Shown: positions 1-10,833 of the stretch, piece after piece
How positions within the stretch are numbered: the stretch's first letter is position 1
Layout: each line of letters begins with the position of its first letter
Assembly (NCBI GenBank): GCA_021401465.1
Contig: JADDMT010000051.1
Coordinates: 142,162 to 206,161 of the forward strand
From: Teratosphaeria epicoccoides
Lineage: Eukaryota > Ascomycota > Dothideomycetes > Mycosphaerellales > Teratosphaeriaceae
Length of the DNA stretch: 64,000 bases
Direction: 5' to 3'
Notes under the pieces: model-generated
What the model saw: only the letters and a program-made list of their open reading frames with translations
Told to the model about the DNA's origin: nothing
Database searches by the model: none
Program-made: the position numbers and the translations under genes

Positions 1-353
1 GATGCTGAGCAGTGAGCCGTGAATTGCGTGCGGCACTGTGCCGTCCCTATTCCTGCGCGTTCGAAGGGCGCTGCACGTGTACCACATGGTCACCAGGGAG
101 GACAGCCGACCTCGCAGCTGCACAGTCAGCATTGAGATTGGACGAGCGGCTGTCCTTCGTGATGTGTGATGGTTCATAGACTGTAGACTGCGAATTTGCA
201 GCTGGTATTGGGGAGTCTAGGCACCACTAACGTTGACACTGCATCCACGAGGCGCACCGAAGAGTCCACGCTCTTTCAGATCTGAGCCCAGAAAGTCTTT
301 GGCGAGATACCGCTTGCAGCGCCGAGAATTTGCACTCAGCATTAGCCAGAAAC

Positions 354-1430
354 ATGGCCGAGGAGGTGGAACCCAGGAAGTATCTGGTCTCGCCTGCAGA
401 CGCCTCGGCCTACGTTCAACGAGTACTCCACGGCAATGGGGTATCGAGAGAGCACGCGGCTATCATCGCCAACTGCCTGGTAGCAGCCGATCTACGTGGT
501 GTCGATACCCATGGCATCAATCGAATTCCGTCCTACATAGCGCGCATACGACAAGGCGTCCTGGATCCCAGAGCACAACCAACGCTCGAGCAGAAAACAC
601 CAGTCGTAGCTCAGGTCGACGCTCACAACTCCTTTGGCTTCGTTGCCGCACATATGGGCATGGTCAAGGCCTGCGAGATGGCATCGATTTACGGCATCGG
701 TATGGTCTCAATCAAGCACTCCAACCACTTCGGCATGTCCGCTTGGCTGGTACAGCAAGCGCTCGACTACGGCATGATGAGTCTGGTCTTCACCAACAGC
801 TCGCCCGCGCTCCCCGTCTGGGGTGGCAAAGAGAAGTTGATGGGCGTCAGTCCCATCGCTTGCGGAGCTCCGGGTGGCGAGTACCCGGATTTCATTCTGG
901 ACATGGCGCCTTCTGTTGCGGCCAGAGGTAAGATCTACAAGGCGAAGCGTAGGGCTGAAAAGATACCTCTGGACTGGGCGCTCGATGCTGAAGGTCGACC
1001 TACGGATGATCCGAGCGCTGCGTTGGAAGGCGTGATGCTGCCTATGGGCGGACCGAAGGGTTCAGCGCTCAGCATTATGATGGATATCTTCTCTGGCGTG
1101 CTTTCTGGATCGGCTTTTGCGGGTGGTGTCACGAATCCGTATGACCCCTCTAAGTCGGCGGACGTGGGCCACTTTTTGGTGGCTGTCAAGCCGGACTTAT
1201 TCATGTCGATGGACGAGTTCAAGGCACGTATGGACTTGTTGTTCGAGAAAGTGGTTGGGTGCGAGAAGGCCGCTGGGGTAGAAAGGATCTATTTTCCTGG
1301 TGAAATTGAGCAGCTCACTGAGGCTAAGAGGAGGAAAGAAGGAATTCCGTTTGTCAAGGCCGAGATCGATGCACTGGATGGAGAAGCTTTAAGGGTCGGT
1401 GCTGAAGGTATCACGTTCATGCACCGTTGA
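354..1430 (+). CDS. Ldh2/malate-L-lactate dehydrogenase family oxidoreductase
   Basis: Single-exon gene of 358 residues; family members are usually about 335-360. The first in-frame ATG (354) lies in a good fungal context (aaacATGGcc); the frame is open upstream only through a TTG. The family (Ldh_2, including ureidoglycolate, malate and sulfolactate dehydrogenases) uses NAD(P)H to interconvert 2-hydroxy and 2-oxo acids. Visible family hallmarks are the N-terminal DLRGVDTHGINR segment with the His used in catalysis, the SNHFGM stretch in the middle, and MGGPKGSALS near residue 230. No signal peptide or membrane segment is seen, so it is probably cytosolic. The exact substrate cannot be read from sequence. 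It is followed at about 185 bp by a Zn2Cys6 regulator on the same strand. Confidence 0.85.
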   Translation: MAEEVEPRKYLVSPADASAYVQRVLHGNGVSREHAAIIANCLVAADLRGVDTHGINRIPSYIARIRQGVLDPRAQPTLEQKTPVVAQVDAHNSFGFVAAHMGMVKACEMASIYGIGMVSIKHSNHFGMSAWLVQQALDYGMMSLVFTNSSPALPVWGGKEKLMGVSPIACGAPGGEYPDFILDMAPSVAARGKIYKAKRRAEKIPLDWALDAEGRPTDDPSAALEGVMLPMGGPKGSALSIMMDIFSGVLSGSAFAGGVTNPYDPSKSADVGHFLVAVKPDLFMSMDEFKARMDLLFEKVVGCEKAAGVERIYFPGEIEQLTEAKRRKEGIPFVKAEIDALDGEALRVGAEGITFMHR

Positions 1431-1614
1431 CTCTATTCCTGTCGGTTGCTGTCAACCCGTTCATGTTGAGGTCAGCAATACTAGTGTGTAATGATGTGCC
1501 AATGAGCGGGCCCCGGCGACTTCGGCTCTAACACGCCGCCACTTCTCCGAAGCTTCACAACCCCGATAGCAAGCATTGTACCTGCCTGGGGTTGAACAGG
1601 TCAACCTCTGACTG

Positions 1615-3585
1615 ATGCCTACACGACAGGCTGCATGCGAAGGTTGCAGGACGTCAAAGGTGTCCTGTACTCATGAAAAGCCAACATGCGCACGCTGTCG
1701 AGACGCGGGCTGGAACTGCATCTATCGCGACCGACCGTTCAAGCGTCGACGAACCGGTGGCGCAATCGGCAGCAGTCCCAGAGCGGCCCTTGATGCTTCC
1801 ATACCGATCGCCGGCGGCAGAAGATCACTCGCACCTCAGCAGACAGTACAGACTGCTGGACCCAGCTACCCGAATCCTGGATATCAAGGCGACTCGAGTC
1901 ATGCTACCATATTCCATCACCTGCCAGTGGACCAAGAAAACGAGTCAGATCCGAGCAATATCCCTGTCACGCCGATACCTGTCTTGGCTATCGACAATAG
2001 ACAGGTGGTTGATGGTGCAGGCCTTTTAGATCAGATCCAAGCGCTGGATTTGCCGGGCTGTAAAACACTTCTGTATGCATGGCTTGCGGAGGGCGTCAAC
2101 CTTGCCTTAGCTGGTCGCTTCCTGGAGCCTTGTGTTGATGCGGCGGCAAAAGTGCTTCAAGCAGACGTGCCGAGCGGCCTCCTGTTGGAAACTTCACGTC
2201 AACTCTTCGAGAAGAGCTGCTGTCCTCTACCGACAGAGGCTACGACGTCTTTGCAGGACTTCCTAGGGAGCTTCAGCGGGGACAACGTCCGCTGGGAGAC
2301 CCTTGGACTCTTCTTCGTCGGTGTAGGTCGAGCGTCATTTCAACCTTCACCATTCACTCAGATGTACCCGACTGTAGAAGGACGACTATGCTTCCAGAAG
2401 ACTGTCACGCGAATTGTGAAACAGTGTCTCGAGCTGGCGCTGTCGCTAGATTGCCTGAATGATCTGCAGTTGCTGCTTCAGTACGAGAACTACATCCTCC
2501 ATTCCTACGTCTACGGCGACCAGAGCTACCACGACTGGCGAGAATTGGGTGACGCAATCAGCTCTTTGCTAGCTCTCGGCTATCACGAGCAACATGGCGA
2601 TCCTGCTCGAACGTCCGAATTCCTCATACAGCTTCGACGAGCGGCATTCGCACGTATCTACTCAGCGGACAAGAATGCTTCTATCTTTCTTGGTCGACCG
2701 CCACGACTGCACAAAGACCACTGTCGTCTAATTTGGCCGAAATACTTGTCAGAGGACGGTCAGCTGGAGTCAGATTGGCCCCCGAATGATGTCTTTGACT
2801 ACATGGTGGACTCTAGATGGTCTGCATCGTGTGCTGTACTCAAAGAGCAGGCCTTGAATCTGTGTCGAGAAAACAATTACGTGCAGCGGAAGTCTTTGGC
2901 AGCGGTGCTTCAAGGTCAGGCAGAGTATCAGTGGCAGGACCTTCCCGACCGGTTCCAGCTTAAGACGGCTCTGAAGTCATTCCGCGGAAAGCCGATCGTG
3001 CGAGATTTCGCTGTGAGCGCCCGAATGAATTATTTGCATGTCCTCTTTCTGATTCAGCTTACTTTGGAGCGCGGCATGGGAGATCCAGGCACAGAGATCG
3101 TAGAGATATCTGCCAGCATGCTAAAGGTTGCAGTCGAATCAGTCCTTCTCAAAGAACACCTTGCAAATTCTGGGACTGGGCTGATCTGGAGAATAGCATA
3201 CTACTGTCTGCCGGCGGCTGGTATAATTTGCTTGTACCTACTCAAGACTCCAGCCCGCCAAGCCCATGGACCTGTGAGCGTGCCAAAGCTGGTACAGGAT
3301 CTAAGCGTATTGGTTGCACAGATCGACAGTGGAAGTTTAGTACCCGTGGAGGATCCCAATCATGCGCTGCTTGCGGGTGCGGCACAGACCATACAGAGCG
3401 TCCTTATACGGGCATTGTCTGGCGGCTTGGAGCCGGTTCAGCGCATCAACATCGATGAGCCCGTCAAGGCACAGGATACCATGAATTGGCAGCCCTGGTG
3501 CGACGACTTTGGTTCTCTAGAGTTTGACCCTGATTTCTGGAGCAACCTGGCCGAGCACCCGGCATTGCTGTCAGATATCTCATGA
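1615..3585 (+). CDS. Zn2Cys6 fungal transcription factor
   Basis: Intronless 656-residue frame starting at an ATG. The N-terminus carries a binuclear zinc cluster, CX2CX6CX6CX2CX6C, at residues 8-35, followed directly by a basic KRRR patch, as in Gal4-type DNA-binding domains. The rest (about 130-600) is helical and resembles the fungal middle homology region, with an acidic, aromatic C-terminus that could be an activation region. It is nuclear by family. Target genes are unknown; the closest candidates are the flanking dehydrogenase and aminotransferase, both on the same strand. It lies outside the PKS-NRPS block, separated from it by transporter genes, so I do not assign it to that cluster. 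Confidence 0.85.
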   Translation: MPTRQAACEGCRTSKVSCTHEKPTCARCRDAGWNCIYRDRPFKRRRTGGAIGSSPRAALDASIPIAGGRRSLAPQQTVQTAGPSYPNPGYQGDSSHATIFHHLPVDQENESDPSNIPVTPIPVLAIDNRQVVDGAGLLDQIQALDLPGCKTLLYAWLAEGVNLALAGRFLEPCVDAAAKVLQADVPSGLLLETSRQLFEKSCCPLPTEATTSLQDFLGSFSGDNVRWETLGLFFVGVGRASFQPSPFTQMYPTVEGRLCFQKTVTRIVKQCLELALSLDCLNDLQLLLQYENYILHSYVYGDQSYHDWRELGDAISSLLALGYHEQHGDPARTSEFLIQLRRAAFARIYSADKNASIFLGRPPRLHKDHCRLIWPKYLSEDGQLESDWPPNDVFDYMVDSRWSASCAVLKEQALNLCRENNYVQRKSLAAVLQGQAEYQWQDLPDRFQLKTALKSFRGKPIVRDFAVSARMNYLHVLFLIQLTLERGMGDPGTEIVEISASMLKVAVESVLLKEHLANSGTGLIWRIAYYCLPAAGIICLYLLKTPARQAHGPVSVPKLVQDLSVLVAQIDSGSLVPVEDPNHALLAGAAQTIQSVLIRALSGGLEPVQRINIDEPVKAQDTMNWQPWCDDFGSLEFDPDFWSNLAEHPALLSDIS

Positions 3586-4011
3586 TACCCAAACACGATC
3601 CGATGCAACAAGCCCTGGAAGCCGACGACACCGCGCACCTCTGTACATGAATCTGTAGGCATTCCCGTCAAGGCGCTAAGTCTGCCCAGTACGCCGATTC
3701 TCGCCTCCAGGCAGCCGTTCAGATAGGACAATGCTGCCGGATGGTCGGCTTGGCATTTCTTGTCTACTGCTGACCTATCTATTGAGGCTAGTCGTACAGG
3801 GTGTACTGAGTTCGAGGCGCATATGTTTCGAGGATTCTTCAAGGGTCATCGTATTTGGGCCTCGTTGGGCAAATACTCCGAGCACGCCGAAGCACCTGGA
3901 GCTTACTCCGAAGACACAGCACATGAAATATATTGCGACAATGTTGCAATGTCATACCGCCATTTGCACATCGCTCAAAGGACTTGTCATCGTCGCAACG
4001 TGCTCACCACA

Positions 4012-5571
4012 ATGCCGACTCTAGAAGCAGGCTTTCCTCATGATGCCTCCAGCTCCTTGACGTTGCAGGACAAGCTCGCCGCCATCTCAGCTCATCGTAT
4101 GACTGCGGGTCATTTACCCGGTGGCAACTCTCCTCGCGTCTTCTCGGACGTTTTTCGCTTTGGCAATCATGACAGCAAGCCGTGGGCAGCTCCAATGTTT
4201 CATCACCTCAGCGAGGAGGGCAGAGCAAGAGAGGCCTCGACATTGAAGGCTGTGTCGACGACGAAGGGGATGGAAAATGCGCGGCCGATTAGTCTTGGAA
4301 CCGCACGGCCGAATGGAAGGTACCTGCCTTGGGAGAGTCTTTCCATGAGTTCGCACGCGAGCACCAACGACATCTCTAGCAGTTCAACAATTCGGGACAC
4401 CCACGGTGCAAAGACAAGTTGCCATCGCGGCGAGTCTGCTTTCGACTTGAACATCGCTTTGAATTATGGCTCAGCAGCCGGCTCGCCACAGGTCCTGCGT
4501 TTCATCACCGAGCATGTGGAGCTCACTCACAACCCTCCATATCGCGACTGGGCAACCACACTGACTTGTAGCACCACTTCCGCTTTAGACGTCGTGTTCC
4601 GGATGCTGTGCAATCGAGGAGGCAGCGTGCTCTGCGAGAGACTCAGCTACTCTGGCGTTATCGAGGCCGCGGCGCCGCTTGGCATCAGATTGTTCGCGTT
4701 GGAGATGGACCAGGACGGCTTGCTTCCTGAAGTATTGGACGGCAAGTTGAACGACTGGGTCGAAGGGAGAGACGGAACCAAGCCGAGGGTTCTGTACACT
4801 ATTCCGACCGGACAGAACCCGACAGCAACAACACAGAGTCTGGAGCGTCGCAAAGTCATATACGCAGTTGCGGAGCGCCACGATCTGTTGATCATTGAGG
4901 ACGATCCGTATTACTTTCTGAAGCTCAACCTTCCTGAGCACATCACAACGGAACAGTACCTGAGCTCGCTTCCGAATTCGTATTTGTCTCTTGACACTTC
5001 CGGTCGCGTGCTCCGACTAGAGACCACGTCCAAGATTCTAGCTCCTGGCCTTCGACTCGGCTGGCTCACTGGTCCTTCAGAATTCGTATCAAAGTTCATC
5101 AGCCACATGGACTTCGGTGCTGCGTTTCCCAGTGGACCGTCGCAAGTGATGGTCTACAAGCTACTTGACCAGCAGTGGGGACATACCGGCTTCCTGGAAT
5201 GGCTGATCGATCTATCGCAGCAGATGGGACACAGTCGGGACCTCCTGGTCGAGGGGTGCCAGAAGTACTTGCCGCGAGGGGCGTGCCGTTGGAGGGTACC
5301 AGAGTCTGGCATGTTCGTTTGGGTAGAGATTGACGCTCCTACTGCTGGTGCCGGTGTGCTCAATGTAGAGGATCGGATATATAGGAAGGCGGTGAGTCGA
5401 GGGGTGAAGCCTGGGAAGGGCAGTTGGTTTGCTGTTGATAAGAAGGCATACAGTGCTGTAGCTTTTCGATTGACGTTTGCTGCTGCGGATCCAGACGAGT
5501 TGGACGAGGCTGTTGAGCGATTTGCGAGTGCTGTCAGAGAAGTGCTCGGTGACATTTCACGAGGTCAGTGA
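4012..5571 (+). CDS. PLP-dependent aminotransferase, aromatic/alpha-aminoadipate (Aro8/Kat) type
   Basis: Fold-type I aminotransferase of 519 residues from the ATG at 4012 (MPTLEAGF). The frame is open upstream to about 3760 with another ATG at 3823, so a longer leader is possible. Family features: LPGGNSP near the N-terminus, the cofactor-ring segment around TCSTTSALDVVFRML, IPTGQNPTATT, the Asp in IIEDDPYY, and the Schiff-base Lys in TTSKILAPGLRLGW. Enzymes with this pattern transaminate aromatic amino acids, kynurenine or 2-aminoadipate with 2-oxoglutarate. Residues 50-130 contain an insert not typical of bacterial relatives. No introns are evident. It lies 430 bp after the Zn2Cys6 gene. 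Confidence 0.85.
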   Translation: MPTLEAGFPHDASSSLTLQDKLAAISAHRMTAGHLPGGNSPRVFSDVFRFGNHDSKPWAAPMFHHLSEEGRAREASTLKAVSTTKGMENARPISLGTARPNGRYLPWESLSMSSHASTNDISSSSTIRDTHGAKTSCHRGESAFDLNIALNYGSAAGSPQVLRFITEHVELTHNPPYRDWATTLTCSTTSALDVVFRMLCNRGGSVLCERLSYSGVIEAAAPLGIRLFALEMDQDGLLPEVLDGKLNDWVEGRDGTKPRVLYTIPTGQNPTATTQSLERRKVIYAVAERHDLLIIEDDPYYFLKLNLPEHITTEQYLSSLPNSYLSLDTSGRVLRLETTSKILAPGLRLGWLTGPSEFVSKFISHMDFGAAFPSGPSQVMVYKLLDQQWGHTGFLEWLIDLSQQMGHSRDLLVEGCQKYLPRGACRWRVPESGMFVWVEIDAPTAGAGVLNVEDRIYRKAVSRGVKPGKGSWFAVDKKAYSAVAFRLTFAAADPDELDEAVERFASAVREVLGDISRGQ

Positions 5572-6200
5572 GTGGTAGCACGTGGCAGATCCACCGACAT
5601 GTCAAATAGGTTGACATCGTTCCATGTAGACCAGCTGAGAGTTGACGCGGAAAGTGCCCGATACACCGCTCTATGTACGTAGTTCAACGCTACCGCCGTA
5701 CGAGGGGAGCATTTCTGTCGATGTCAACGTGCACGTGACAGTATAGGCGGGCCGAGCCGGCGGGCGGCCATGTGGCAAGGGGCGTTGACGATGAGGCCAC
5801 ACCAATCACAGGTGACATTCCCGAGTCCACATGCGATGCGCGGGACGTCCACGGGGCAGAAGAAAGTAGCGATTGTCGTGTCAGCAGCAGCAGCAGCAGC
5901 GGCAGCAGATGTACCCGCGATTGCATCGAGTCAGCCGGCAAGCTGGAGCGAGCATGGTCTGGAAATAGCCGTGCTCGTCCTCGCGGGCATCACCTAACAT
6001 TGTTTCCCCCGCATGACTCGGCTGATCATACCATCGACATCGAACTCGAGCCCCTCCCCGCGCCTGCCCTCCGACGCGACGCTGCCGGTGCCGCTGCAGG
6101 TGCGACTTCCTCGACGACATCGGCGCCGCTCCAGCCTGTCTCACCCTCGCACCTCAAGCGCCGCGAGAAGGTGTGCCGCCTGCTCGAGACCGACATCGCC
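5572..6200 (+). promoter_or_regulatory. 5' region of the phosphate transporter with CAG repeat
   Basis: A 629-bp gene-free stretch before the SPX transporter. A CAG-rich microsatellite spans about 5882-5908. The frame of the downstream gene is open through 5772-6200 but holds no ATG before 6201, so it is taken as leader rather than coding. Confidence 0.4.
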
Positions 6201-8919
6201 ATGAAATTCTCCCACAGCATTCAGTTCAACGCCGTGCCTGATTGGTCGTCGCATTACATCTCTTACTCGAATCTGAAGAAGATCATATATCAGCTTGAGA
6301 AGCAGATCAATCAATCTGGCGTGCATAAGGCCCACGATGGAGAGACGGACGTCGAGAGCTCGCCGCTGTTGACCCAGTCCGGCGCATGGGATGATCCGGA
6401 TAGGATTTTCACGCGGAAGTCCGACGATGAGCTGGATAAGATCTGCTCGTTCTACCAGTTGAAGGAGCTGGAGATTTTGGCTGAGGTGGAGGCGCTGCTG
6501 AAGGATGTGGAAGAGTTCGAGGCGGAGCATGCTGCGGGGGAGGTGGAGGATGGCGAGGGCATGGGACAGCGGAGGCAGAGTATGTGGGCGCGGGCCAGGC
6601 AGCAGAGTATCTTCAAGAGCATCCAGACGCGGAAGAGGCGGTCCAGTGAGGCAGGCACGGCGGACGGTGTTGGCCCGAGAGATCGTCGTGCATCGATTCC
6701 GGAAGGCAGGGAGGACGACACGGATGAGGAAGAGGATGAGCTTGCGCCGCTGAATAAGACTCAAAGTGCTACTGACCACCGCAGACCCTCCACGCGTGGT
6801 CTGACTTCAGACGGGAAGTTGACCGTGACGAAGGATTTGGCGGCAGATCGCTCATACCGCTCGTCAGACGCGCATTCGTCGGCGGAAGTCAGGAGACGAC
6901 CGAGTATGGCATTCAATGACTTTGGTGACGATGCTTTGCAGGCGCTGTACGACGAAGGGATCACCCTGAAGAAACGGATCATCAACAACTATGTCAATAT
7001 TTGCGAGCTCCGGAGCTTCATTCAGCTGAACGAGACTGGCTTTTCGAAAGTGTTCAAGAAGTACGACAAGATTCTGGATCGAAATCTGAAGTCCGACTAT
7101 ATCAACTCGAAAGTCAAGCCTGCATATCCATTTCAGCCGAGTACGACGCAGCACCTGCAAGATCATCTGGAGCGCGTGGAGGAGGCGTACGCTTCGATTG
7201 TCACCAACCATGATCTCGAGGCTGCGCGACGAGAGTTGCGGCTGCATCTCAGGGAGCATGTTGTCTGGGAACGCAATACAGTCTGGCGGGAGATGATTGG
7301 CATAGAACGTAAGGCCCAGGCTGCAAACTTGGGCATCAGGCAGACTATGCTCGGCCCCTCGAACAACCCGAAGGACAGCCGATTACAAGGCGACGATCCA
7401 GGTGCTGCGACTAAGGAGGTTCGAACACCGGTGGGAAAGTATGTGTGTCCCAAATTCCTGGTCAGCTGGAATTTCTGGACGCTCGTAGGCTGCTTGGCAG
7501 TATTTGCCGGACTGCTCGGTGTGAGATTTATGGAGAGAGAGGAGCAGCAGAACTGCTTGGCACTCGTTGCGTTCGTGTCTCTGCTGTGGGCGACTGAAGC
7601 CATACCGCTGTTCGTGACATCACTGCTTGTGCCTTTGCTGGTTGTGTTGCTTAATGTCGTTCGGGATGAGCAGCCGCCGCATGCTCGGCTCGACAGCAAG
7701 AAGGCGGCGGGCTACATCTTTGCTGCAATGTGGACGCCAGTCATCATGCTGTTACTCGGTGGTTTCACCATCGCGGCGGCGTTAAGTAAGTATAACATTG
7801 CGAAGATGATGGCGACGTTTGTGCTTTCGAAAGCTGGGACAAAGCCGAGGACTGTGCTGTTGACCAGCATGGGCGTGGCGATGTTTGCGAGTATGTGGAT
7901 CTCAAACGTTGCAGCGCCGGTGTTGTGCTTCTCTATCATACAGGTACGTCTCGCTGCCACCTCTCCTGTGACTCGGCATACTGACGATCTCCCAGCCCAT
8001 CCTCCGGAATCTACCCTCCGACAGTGACATGTCCAAAGCCCTCCTCCTCGGCATCGCCCTGGCATCCAACATGGGCGGCGCCGCCTCCCCAATCGCCAGC
8101 CCGCAAAATCTCATCGCCCTTGAGAACATGGAACCCCAGCCCGGCTGGGGCATCTGGTTCTTCATCGCCCTCCCCGTCTGCATCATCTCCATCCTCCTCA
8201 TTTGGATCCTCCTGCTCGTCACCTTTCGCCCTGGCCGCAATACCACCATCGTTCCCATCCGGCCCATGAAAGACAAGTTCACCGGCATCCAGTACTTCAT
8301 CAGCGCCGTCACGCTGCTCACCATCATCCTCTGGTGCCTTTCGCACCAAGTCGAAGGCATTTTTGGGGACATGGGCGTCATCGCTATCATACCTATTGTT
8401 CTTTTCTTCGGCACCGGGATCCTAACAAAAGAAGACTTCAACAACTTCCTCTGGACCATCATCATCCTCGCCGCCGGTGGCCTCGCGCTCGGCAAAGCCG
8501 TCAACTCCTCCGGCCTCCTAACCACAATCGCCATCTCCATAACCCACTCCGTCGGCGGTCTAGGCCCTTACGCCCTGACTTGCGTCTTCGCCGCCCTCAT
8601 CGCCGTCGTTGCCACTTTCATCTCCCACACCGTCGCGGCCCTCATCATCCTCCCTTTGGTCCGGGAAGTGGGAGCCGGCATGGCGGAACCGCATCCGAAT
8701 CTACTGGTTATGGCGAGCGTGTTGATGGCGAGCGCAGCGATGGGGCTGCCGACCAGCGGATTCCCGAATATGACGGCGATTATGATGGAGGATAGCCAGA
8801 CGGGGCAGAGGTACTTGCAAGTGAAGCACTTTTTGACGAGGGGAGTGCCGAGTAGCGTGATGGCGTATGTGGTTATTGTTAGTGTGGGGTACGGGTTGAT
8901 GTTTGCGGTTGGGTTTTAG
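6201..8919 (+). CDS. SPX-domain low-affinity phosphate transporter (Pho87/90/91 type)
   Basis: Two exons, 6201-7943 and 7996-8919, joined across a 52-bp GT-AG intron with a CTGAC branch site; the product is 888 residues (yeast Pho91 is about 894). The ATG at 6201 begins MKFSHSIQFN, the standard SPX start, and no earlier in-frame ATG exists. The SPX domain (about 1-330) has the KKIIY and NNYVNICELRSFIQLNETGFSK segments that bind inositol pyrophosphates, interrupted by a charged, Ser/Arg-rich insert. From about 420 on there are hydrophobic helices of the DASS/SLC13 (Na+/sulfate symporter-like) family, including the conserved ATEAIPLFVTSLLVP and the C-terminal MGLPTSGFPN. Expected role: Pi transport at plasma or vacuolar membrane, gated by the SPX domain. 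The vacuolar (Pho91) or plasma-membrane (Pho90) assignment needs phylogeny. Confidence 0.9.
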
Positions 8920-9547
8920 AGTCTCGGGGGGGGTGGGTGGATGGGGAAATTGGATAGAAGTTGGAGAGCCGGATACACCATCTGTTGGCCCATGTTTGCG
9001 TGTCTTGTGCGATTTCTCAAACGTTGCGGCTGACTATACTTTCCAGAATCTCTCAATCTCCTCACAGTAGCCGCCCGAGGCTCTCACGTGACCCAGAGCC
9101 GAAGTAGCCGCTCTCGCCGAGCCATAGTCGTTCTTGCGCTTCGTCAGCTTCATCATCACAAACGTTATTCGTGGCTTCCATTAACTATATTCATTGAAGT
9201 TTTTATATCTTTTTTCCCATCTTCGATGGCTGCAGATAAGACATGATTCAGCAGACAGGGTCGGCTGGCGGCTGCTATCCACAAAGCGAGTAAGATGAGT
9301 GATGGTAGACTTGGTACCGGGGACTTCGCACGGCGCGATGGGCTCGAGGCGCTTTACTGTAGATACACTCGCACGATTGAGGGGCATGTGACAATGTGCC
9401 GGTGAACCGCCGAGTCATACGAGTTGGCGACATGAACCAAGAGACCGGCGACTGAAATGGGGAATTTGCCAGTGGATGGTGCACTATTGTGAGCTGCTTT
9501 TGAGAAAGCAAATTCTATCATCTATGCTAACAGATCAACCCATCAGC
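8920..9547. other. Intergenic, no gene seen
   Basis: Gene-free stretch between the phosphate transporter and the MFS relic. It contains a G-run just after the transporter stop and an A/T-rich patch near 9180-9230. I see no convincing coding exon, tRNA or repeat. Confidence 0.4.
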
Positions 9548-10033
9548 TTGGAATTTCTGCCAAGCGAATCCGCCCACCATCTCACAATGCTTTCAGTGTG
9601 GTGGCCCGTAGGGCAACTGGTTGGATCGCTGGTCGCCTGGCCCCTGCTCGTCACCTACAAGATAGACGGCTGGCGCTATCTGCTGTATCTCATGGGCGGC
9701 ATAACGCTTGTCGGCTTCTTCGCCCGCGTCTTCGTCTTCGAGCTGTTCGAGTCTCCGAAATTCCTGCTTGCTCGCGGAAGACAAGCCGAAACCACGACCG
9801 TCATTCGTGGTCTCGCATACAAGAATGACCGCCAGACGTGGCTCACAGAAGAGGTCCTGAACGAGATCGGAGGTCATCCTGATGCTACTTCCGGTGGCAA
9901 ACTGAGCACATTCGAGATCATCCGCCGCAATCTGTCGAACTTTTCTACACAGCGCATAGGCCCATTGTTCGCCTCGAAAAAGCTTGGATTGACGACCATC
10001 CTCATCTGGATCTGCTGGATTATGCTCACATGA
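9548..10033 (+). pseudogene. MFS transporter fragment (relic)
   Basis: The translated fragment starts within LEFLP and runs through VWWPVGQLVGSLVAWPL, a second membrane helix (YLLYLMGGITLVGFFARVFV), the ESPKFLLARGR motif that follows helix 6 in sugar/organic-cation MFS carriers, and the central loop, then stops at WICWIMLT just as helix 7 should begin. Thus only about helices 4-6 and the loop of a 12-helix carrier remain. A possible acceptor (catcAG) immediately precedes the homologous part, but no upstream exon encoding helices 1-3 could be found and no downstream exon follows before the convergent gene at 10053. Read as a decayed remnant; an undetected split gene is less likely. Confidence 0.55.
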
Positions 10034-10052
10034 ATCGTATACATCAAACGGC

Positions 10053-10833
10053 TTACACAGCCTTCATCTTCTGCAGCAGCTCTTCCATGCTCGATGCATA
10101 CAGGTCAAACTTGCCAAAGACGTCAGTGACTGGATCATGCTCCTCGAAGTCGAGGTATGCCGTTTTGAAGCCGGCCTTCCTCGCCGCAATCAGATCCCAA
10201 GCATGCGCAGCTACAAACCACCGGTCGCCCGCGCCCTCGGCTCCAAGACCCCTAGAAGTGAGATGCTTGTTCGCAGTCTCATACACCACCACATCTGGCT
10301 TCGCCCTCTTGACATCATCACAAGAGAGCAAATGATCAGAATCCAGCTCAATTCCAGCCGATTCATAATACTTCAAACTAGTCTCCTTCGCCCCATTCGT
10401 CACGGCATACACATCCCAACCCGCCTGTCGCAACCCATCATAGCACTCCTTCAAGCCCGGACGAGCAGGCAGCTTCGTGACTTCCGCCATCACCGCCGCG
10501 ACATCCTCATCTGTCACGTCAGACGCAGGTACATCTACGACTTGGCAGGCGCGCTTGAAAGTCTGCCTCAGGATCTGGGCGATGGGCGTGTAGGAGCCTA
10601 CGATGGAGGTGTAGGTGAAGTCCCTCTGGGCCGCGTAGAACCAGCTGAAGAAGAGAGTCTTGGGGTCGACACCGGCGGGTTGGAGTTTGGGGCCGATGCG
10701 GGCGTCGATTGCTGTTATGGCGTTTTGGAAGTCGAAGCATGTGCCCTGTCGTGTCTGGGTTAGTTTGTGCTGCTGCGCTGGGTGGGAGTGGTGGTGTACT
10801 TACAAGCACATCGAAGCAGGCAGACTTCGTCAT
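10053..10833 (-). CDS. Haloacid dehalogenase-like hydrolase (type II 2-haloacid dehalogenase family)
   Basis: Two exons on the minus strand, 10833-10804 and 10745-10053, with a 58-bp intron; 240 residues, the normal family size. Splicing is needed to complete motif I: exon 1 ends FDVL and exon 2 starts GTCFDF, giving the nucleophile Asp within FDVLGT. Motif II is VTNGA, motif III KRAKPD, motif IV AAHAWDLIAARKAGF. Relatives hydrolyse 2-haloacids or act as small phosphatases; the substrate cannot be told. It is transcribed in the same direction as the PKS-NRPS and lies about 980 bp downstream of it, so it may mark the cluster edge, but its promoter lacks the shared cluster motif. Confidence 0.8.

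Noticed and set aside
1514..1525. CGG-N6-CGG before the first Zn2Cys6 gene
   Set aside because: A single match without the CCGAAT core, far from the cluster; compatible with chance at this GC content.
6141..6779. 212-codon minus-strand frame over the SPX domain
   Set aside because: Leu/Arg-rich mirror of the SPX coding sequence without any recognisable family.
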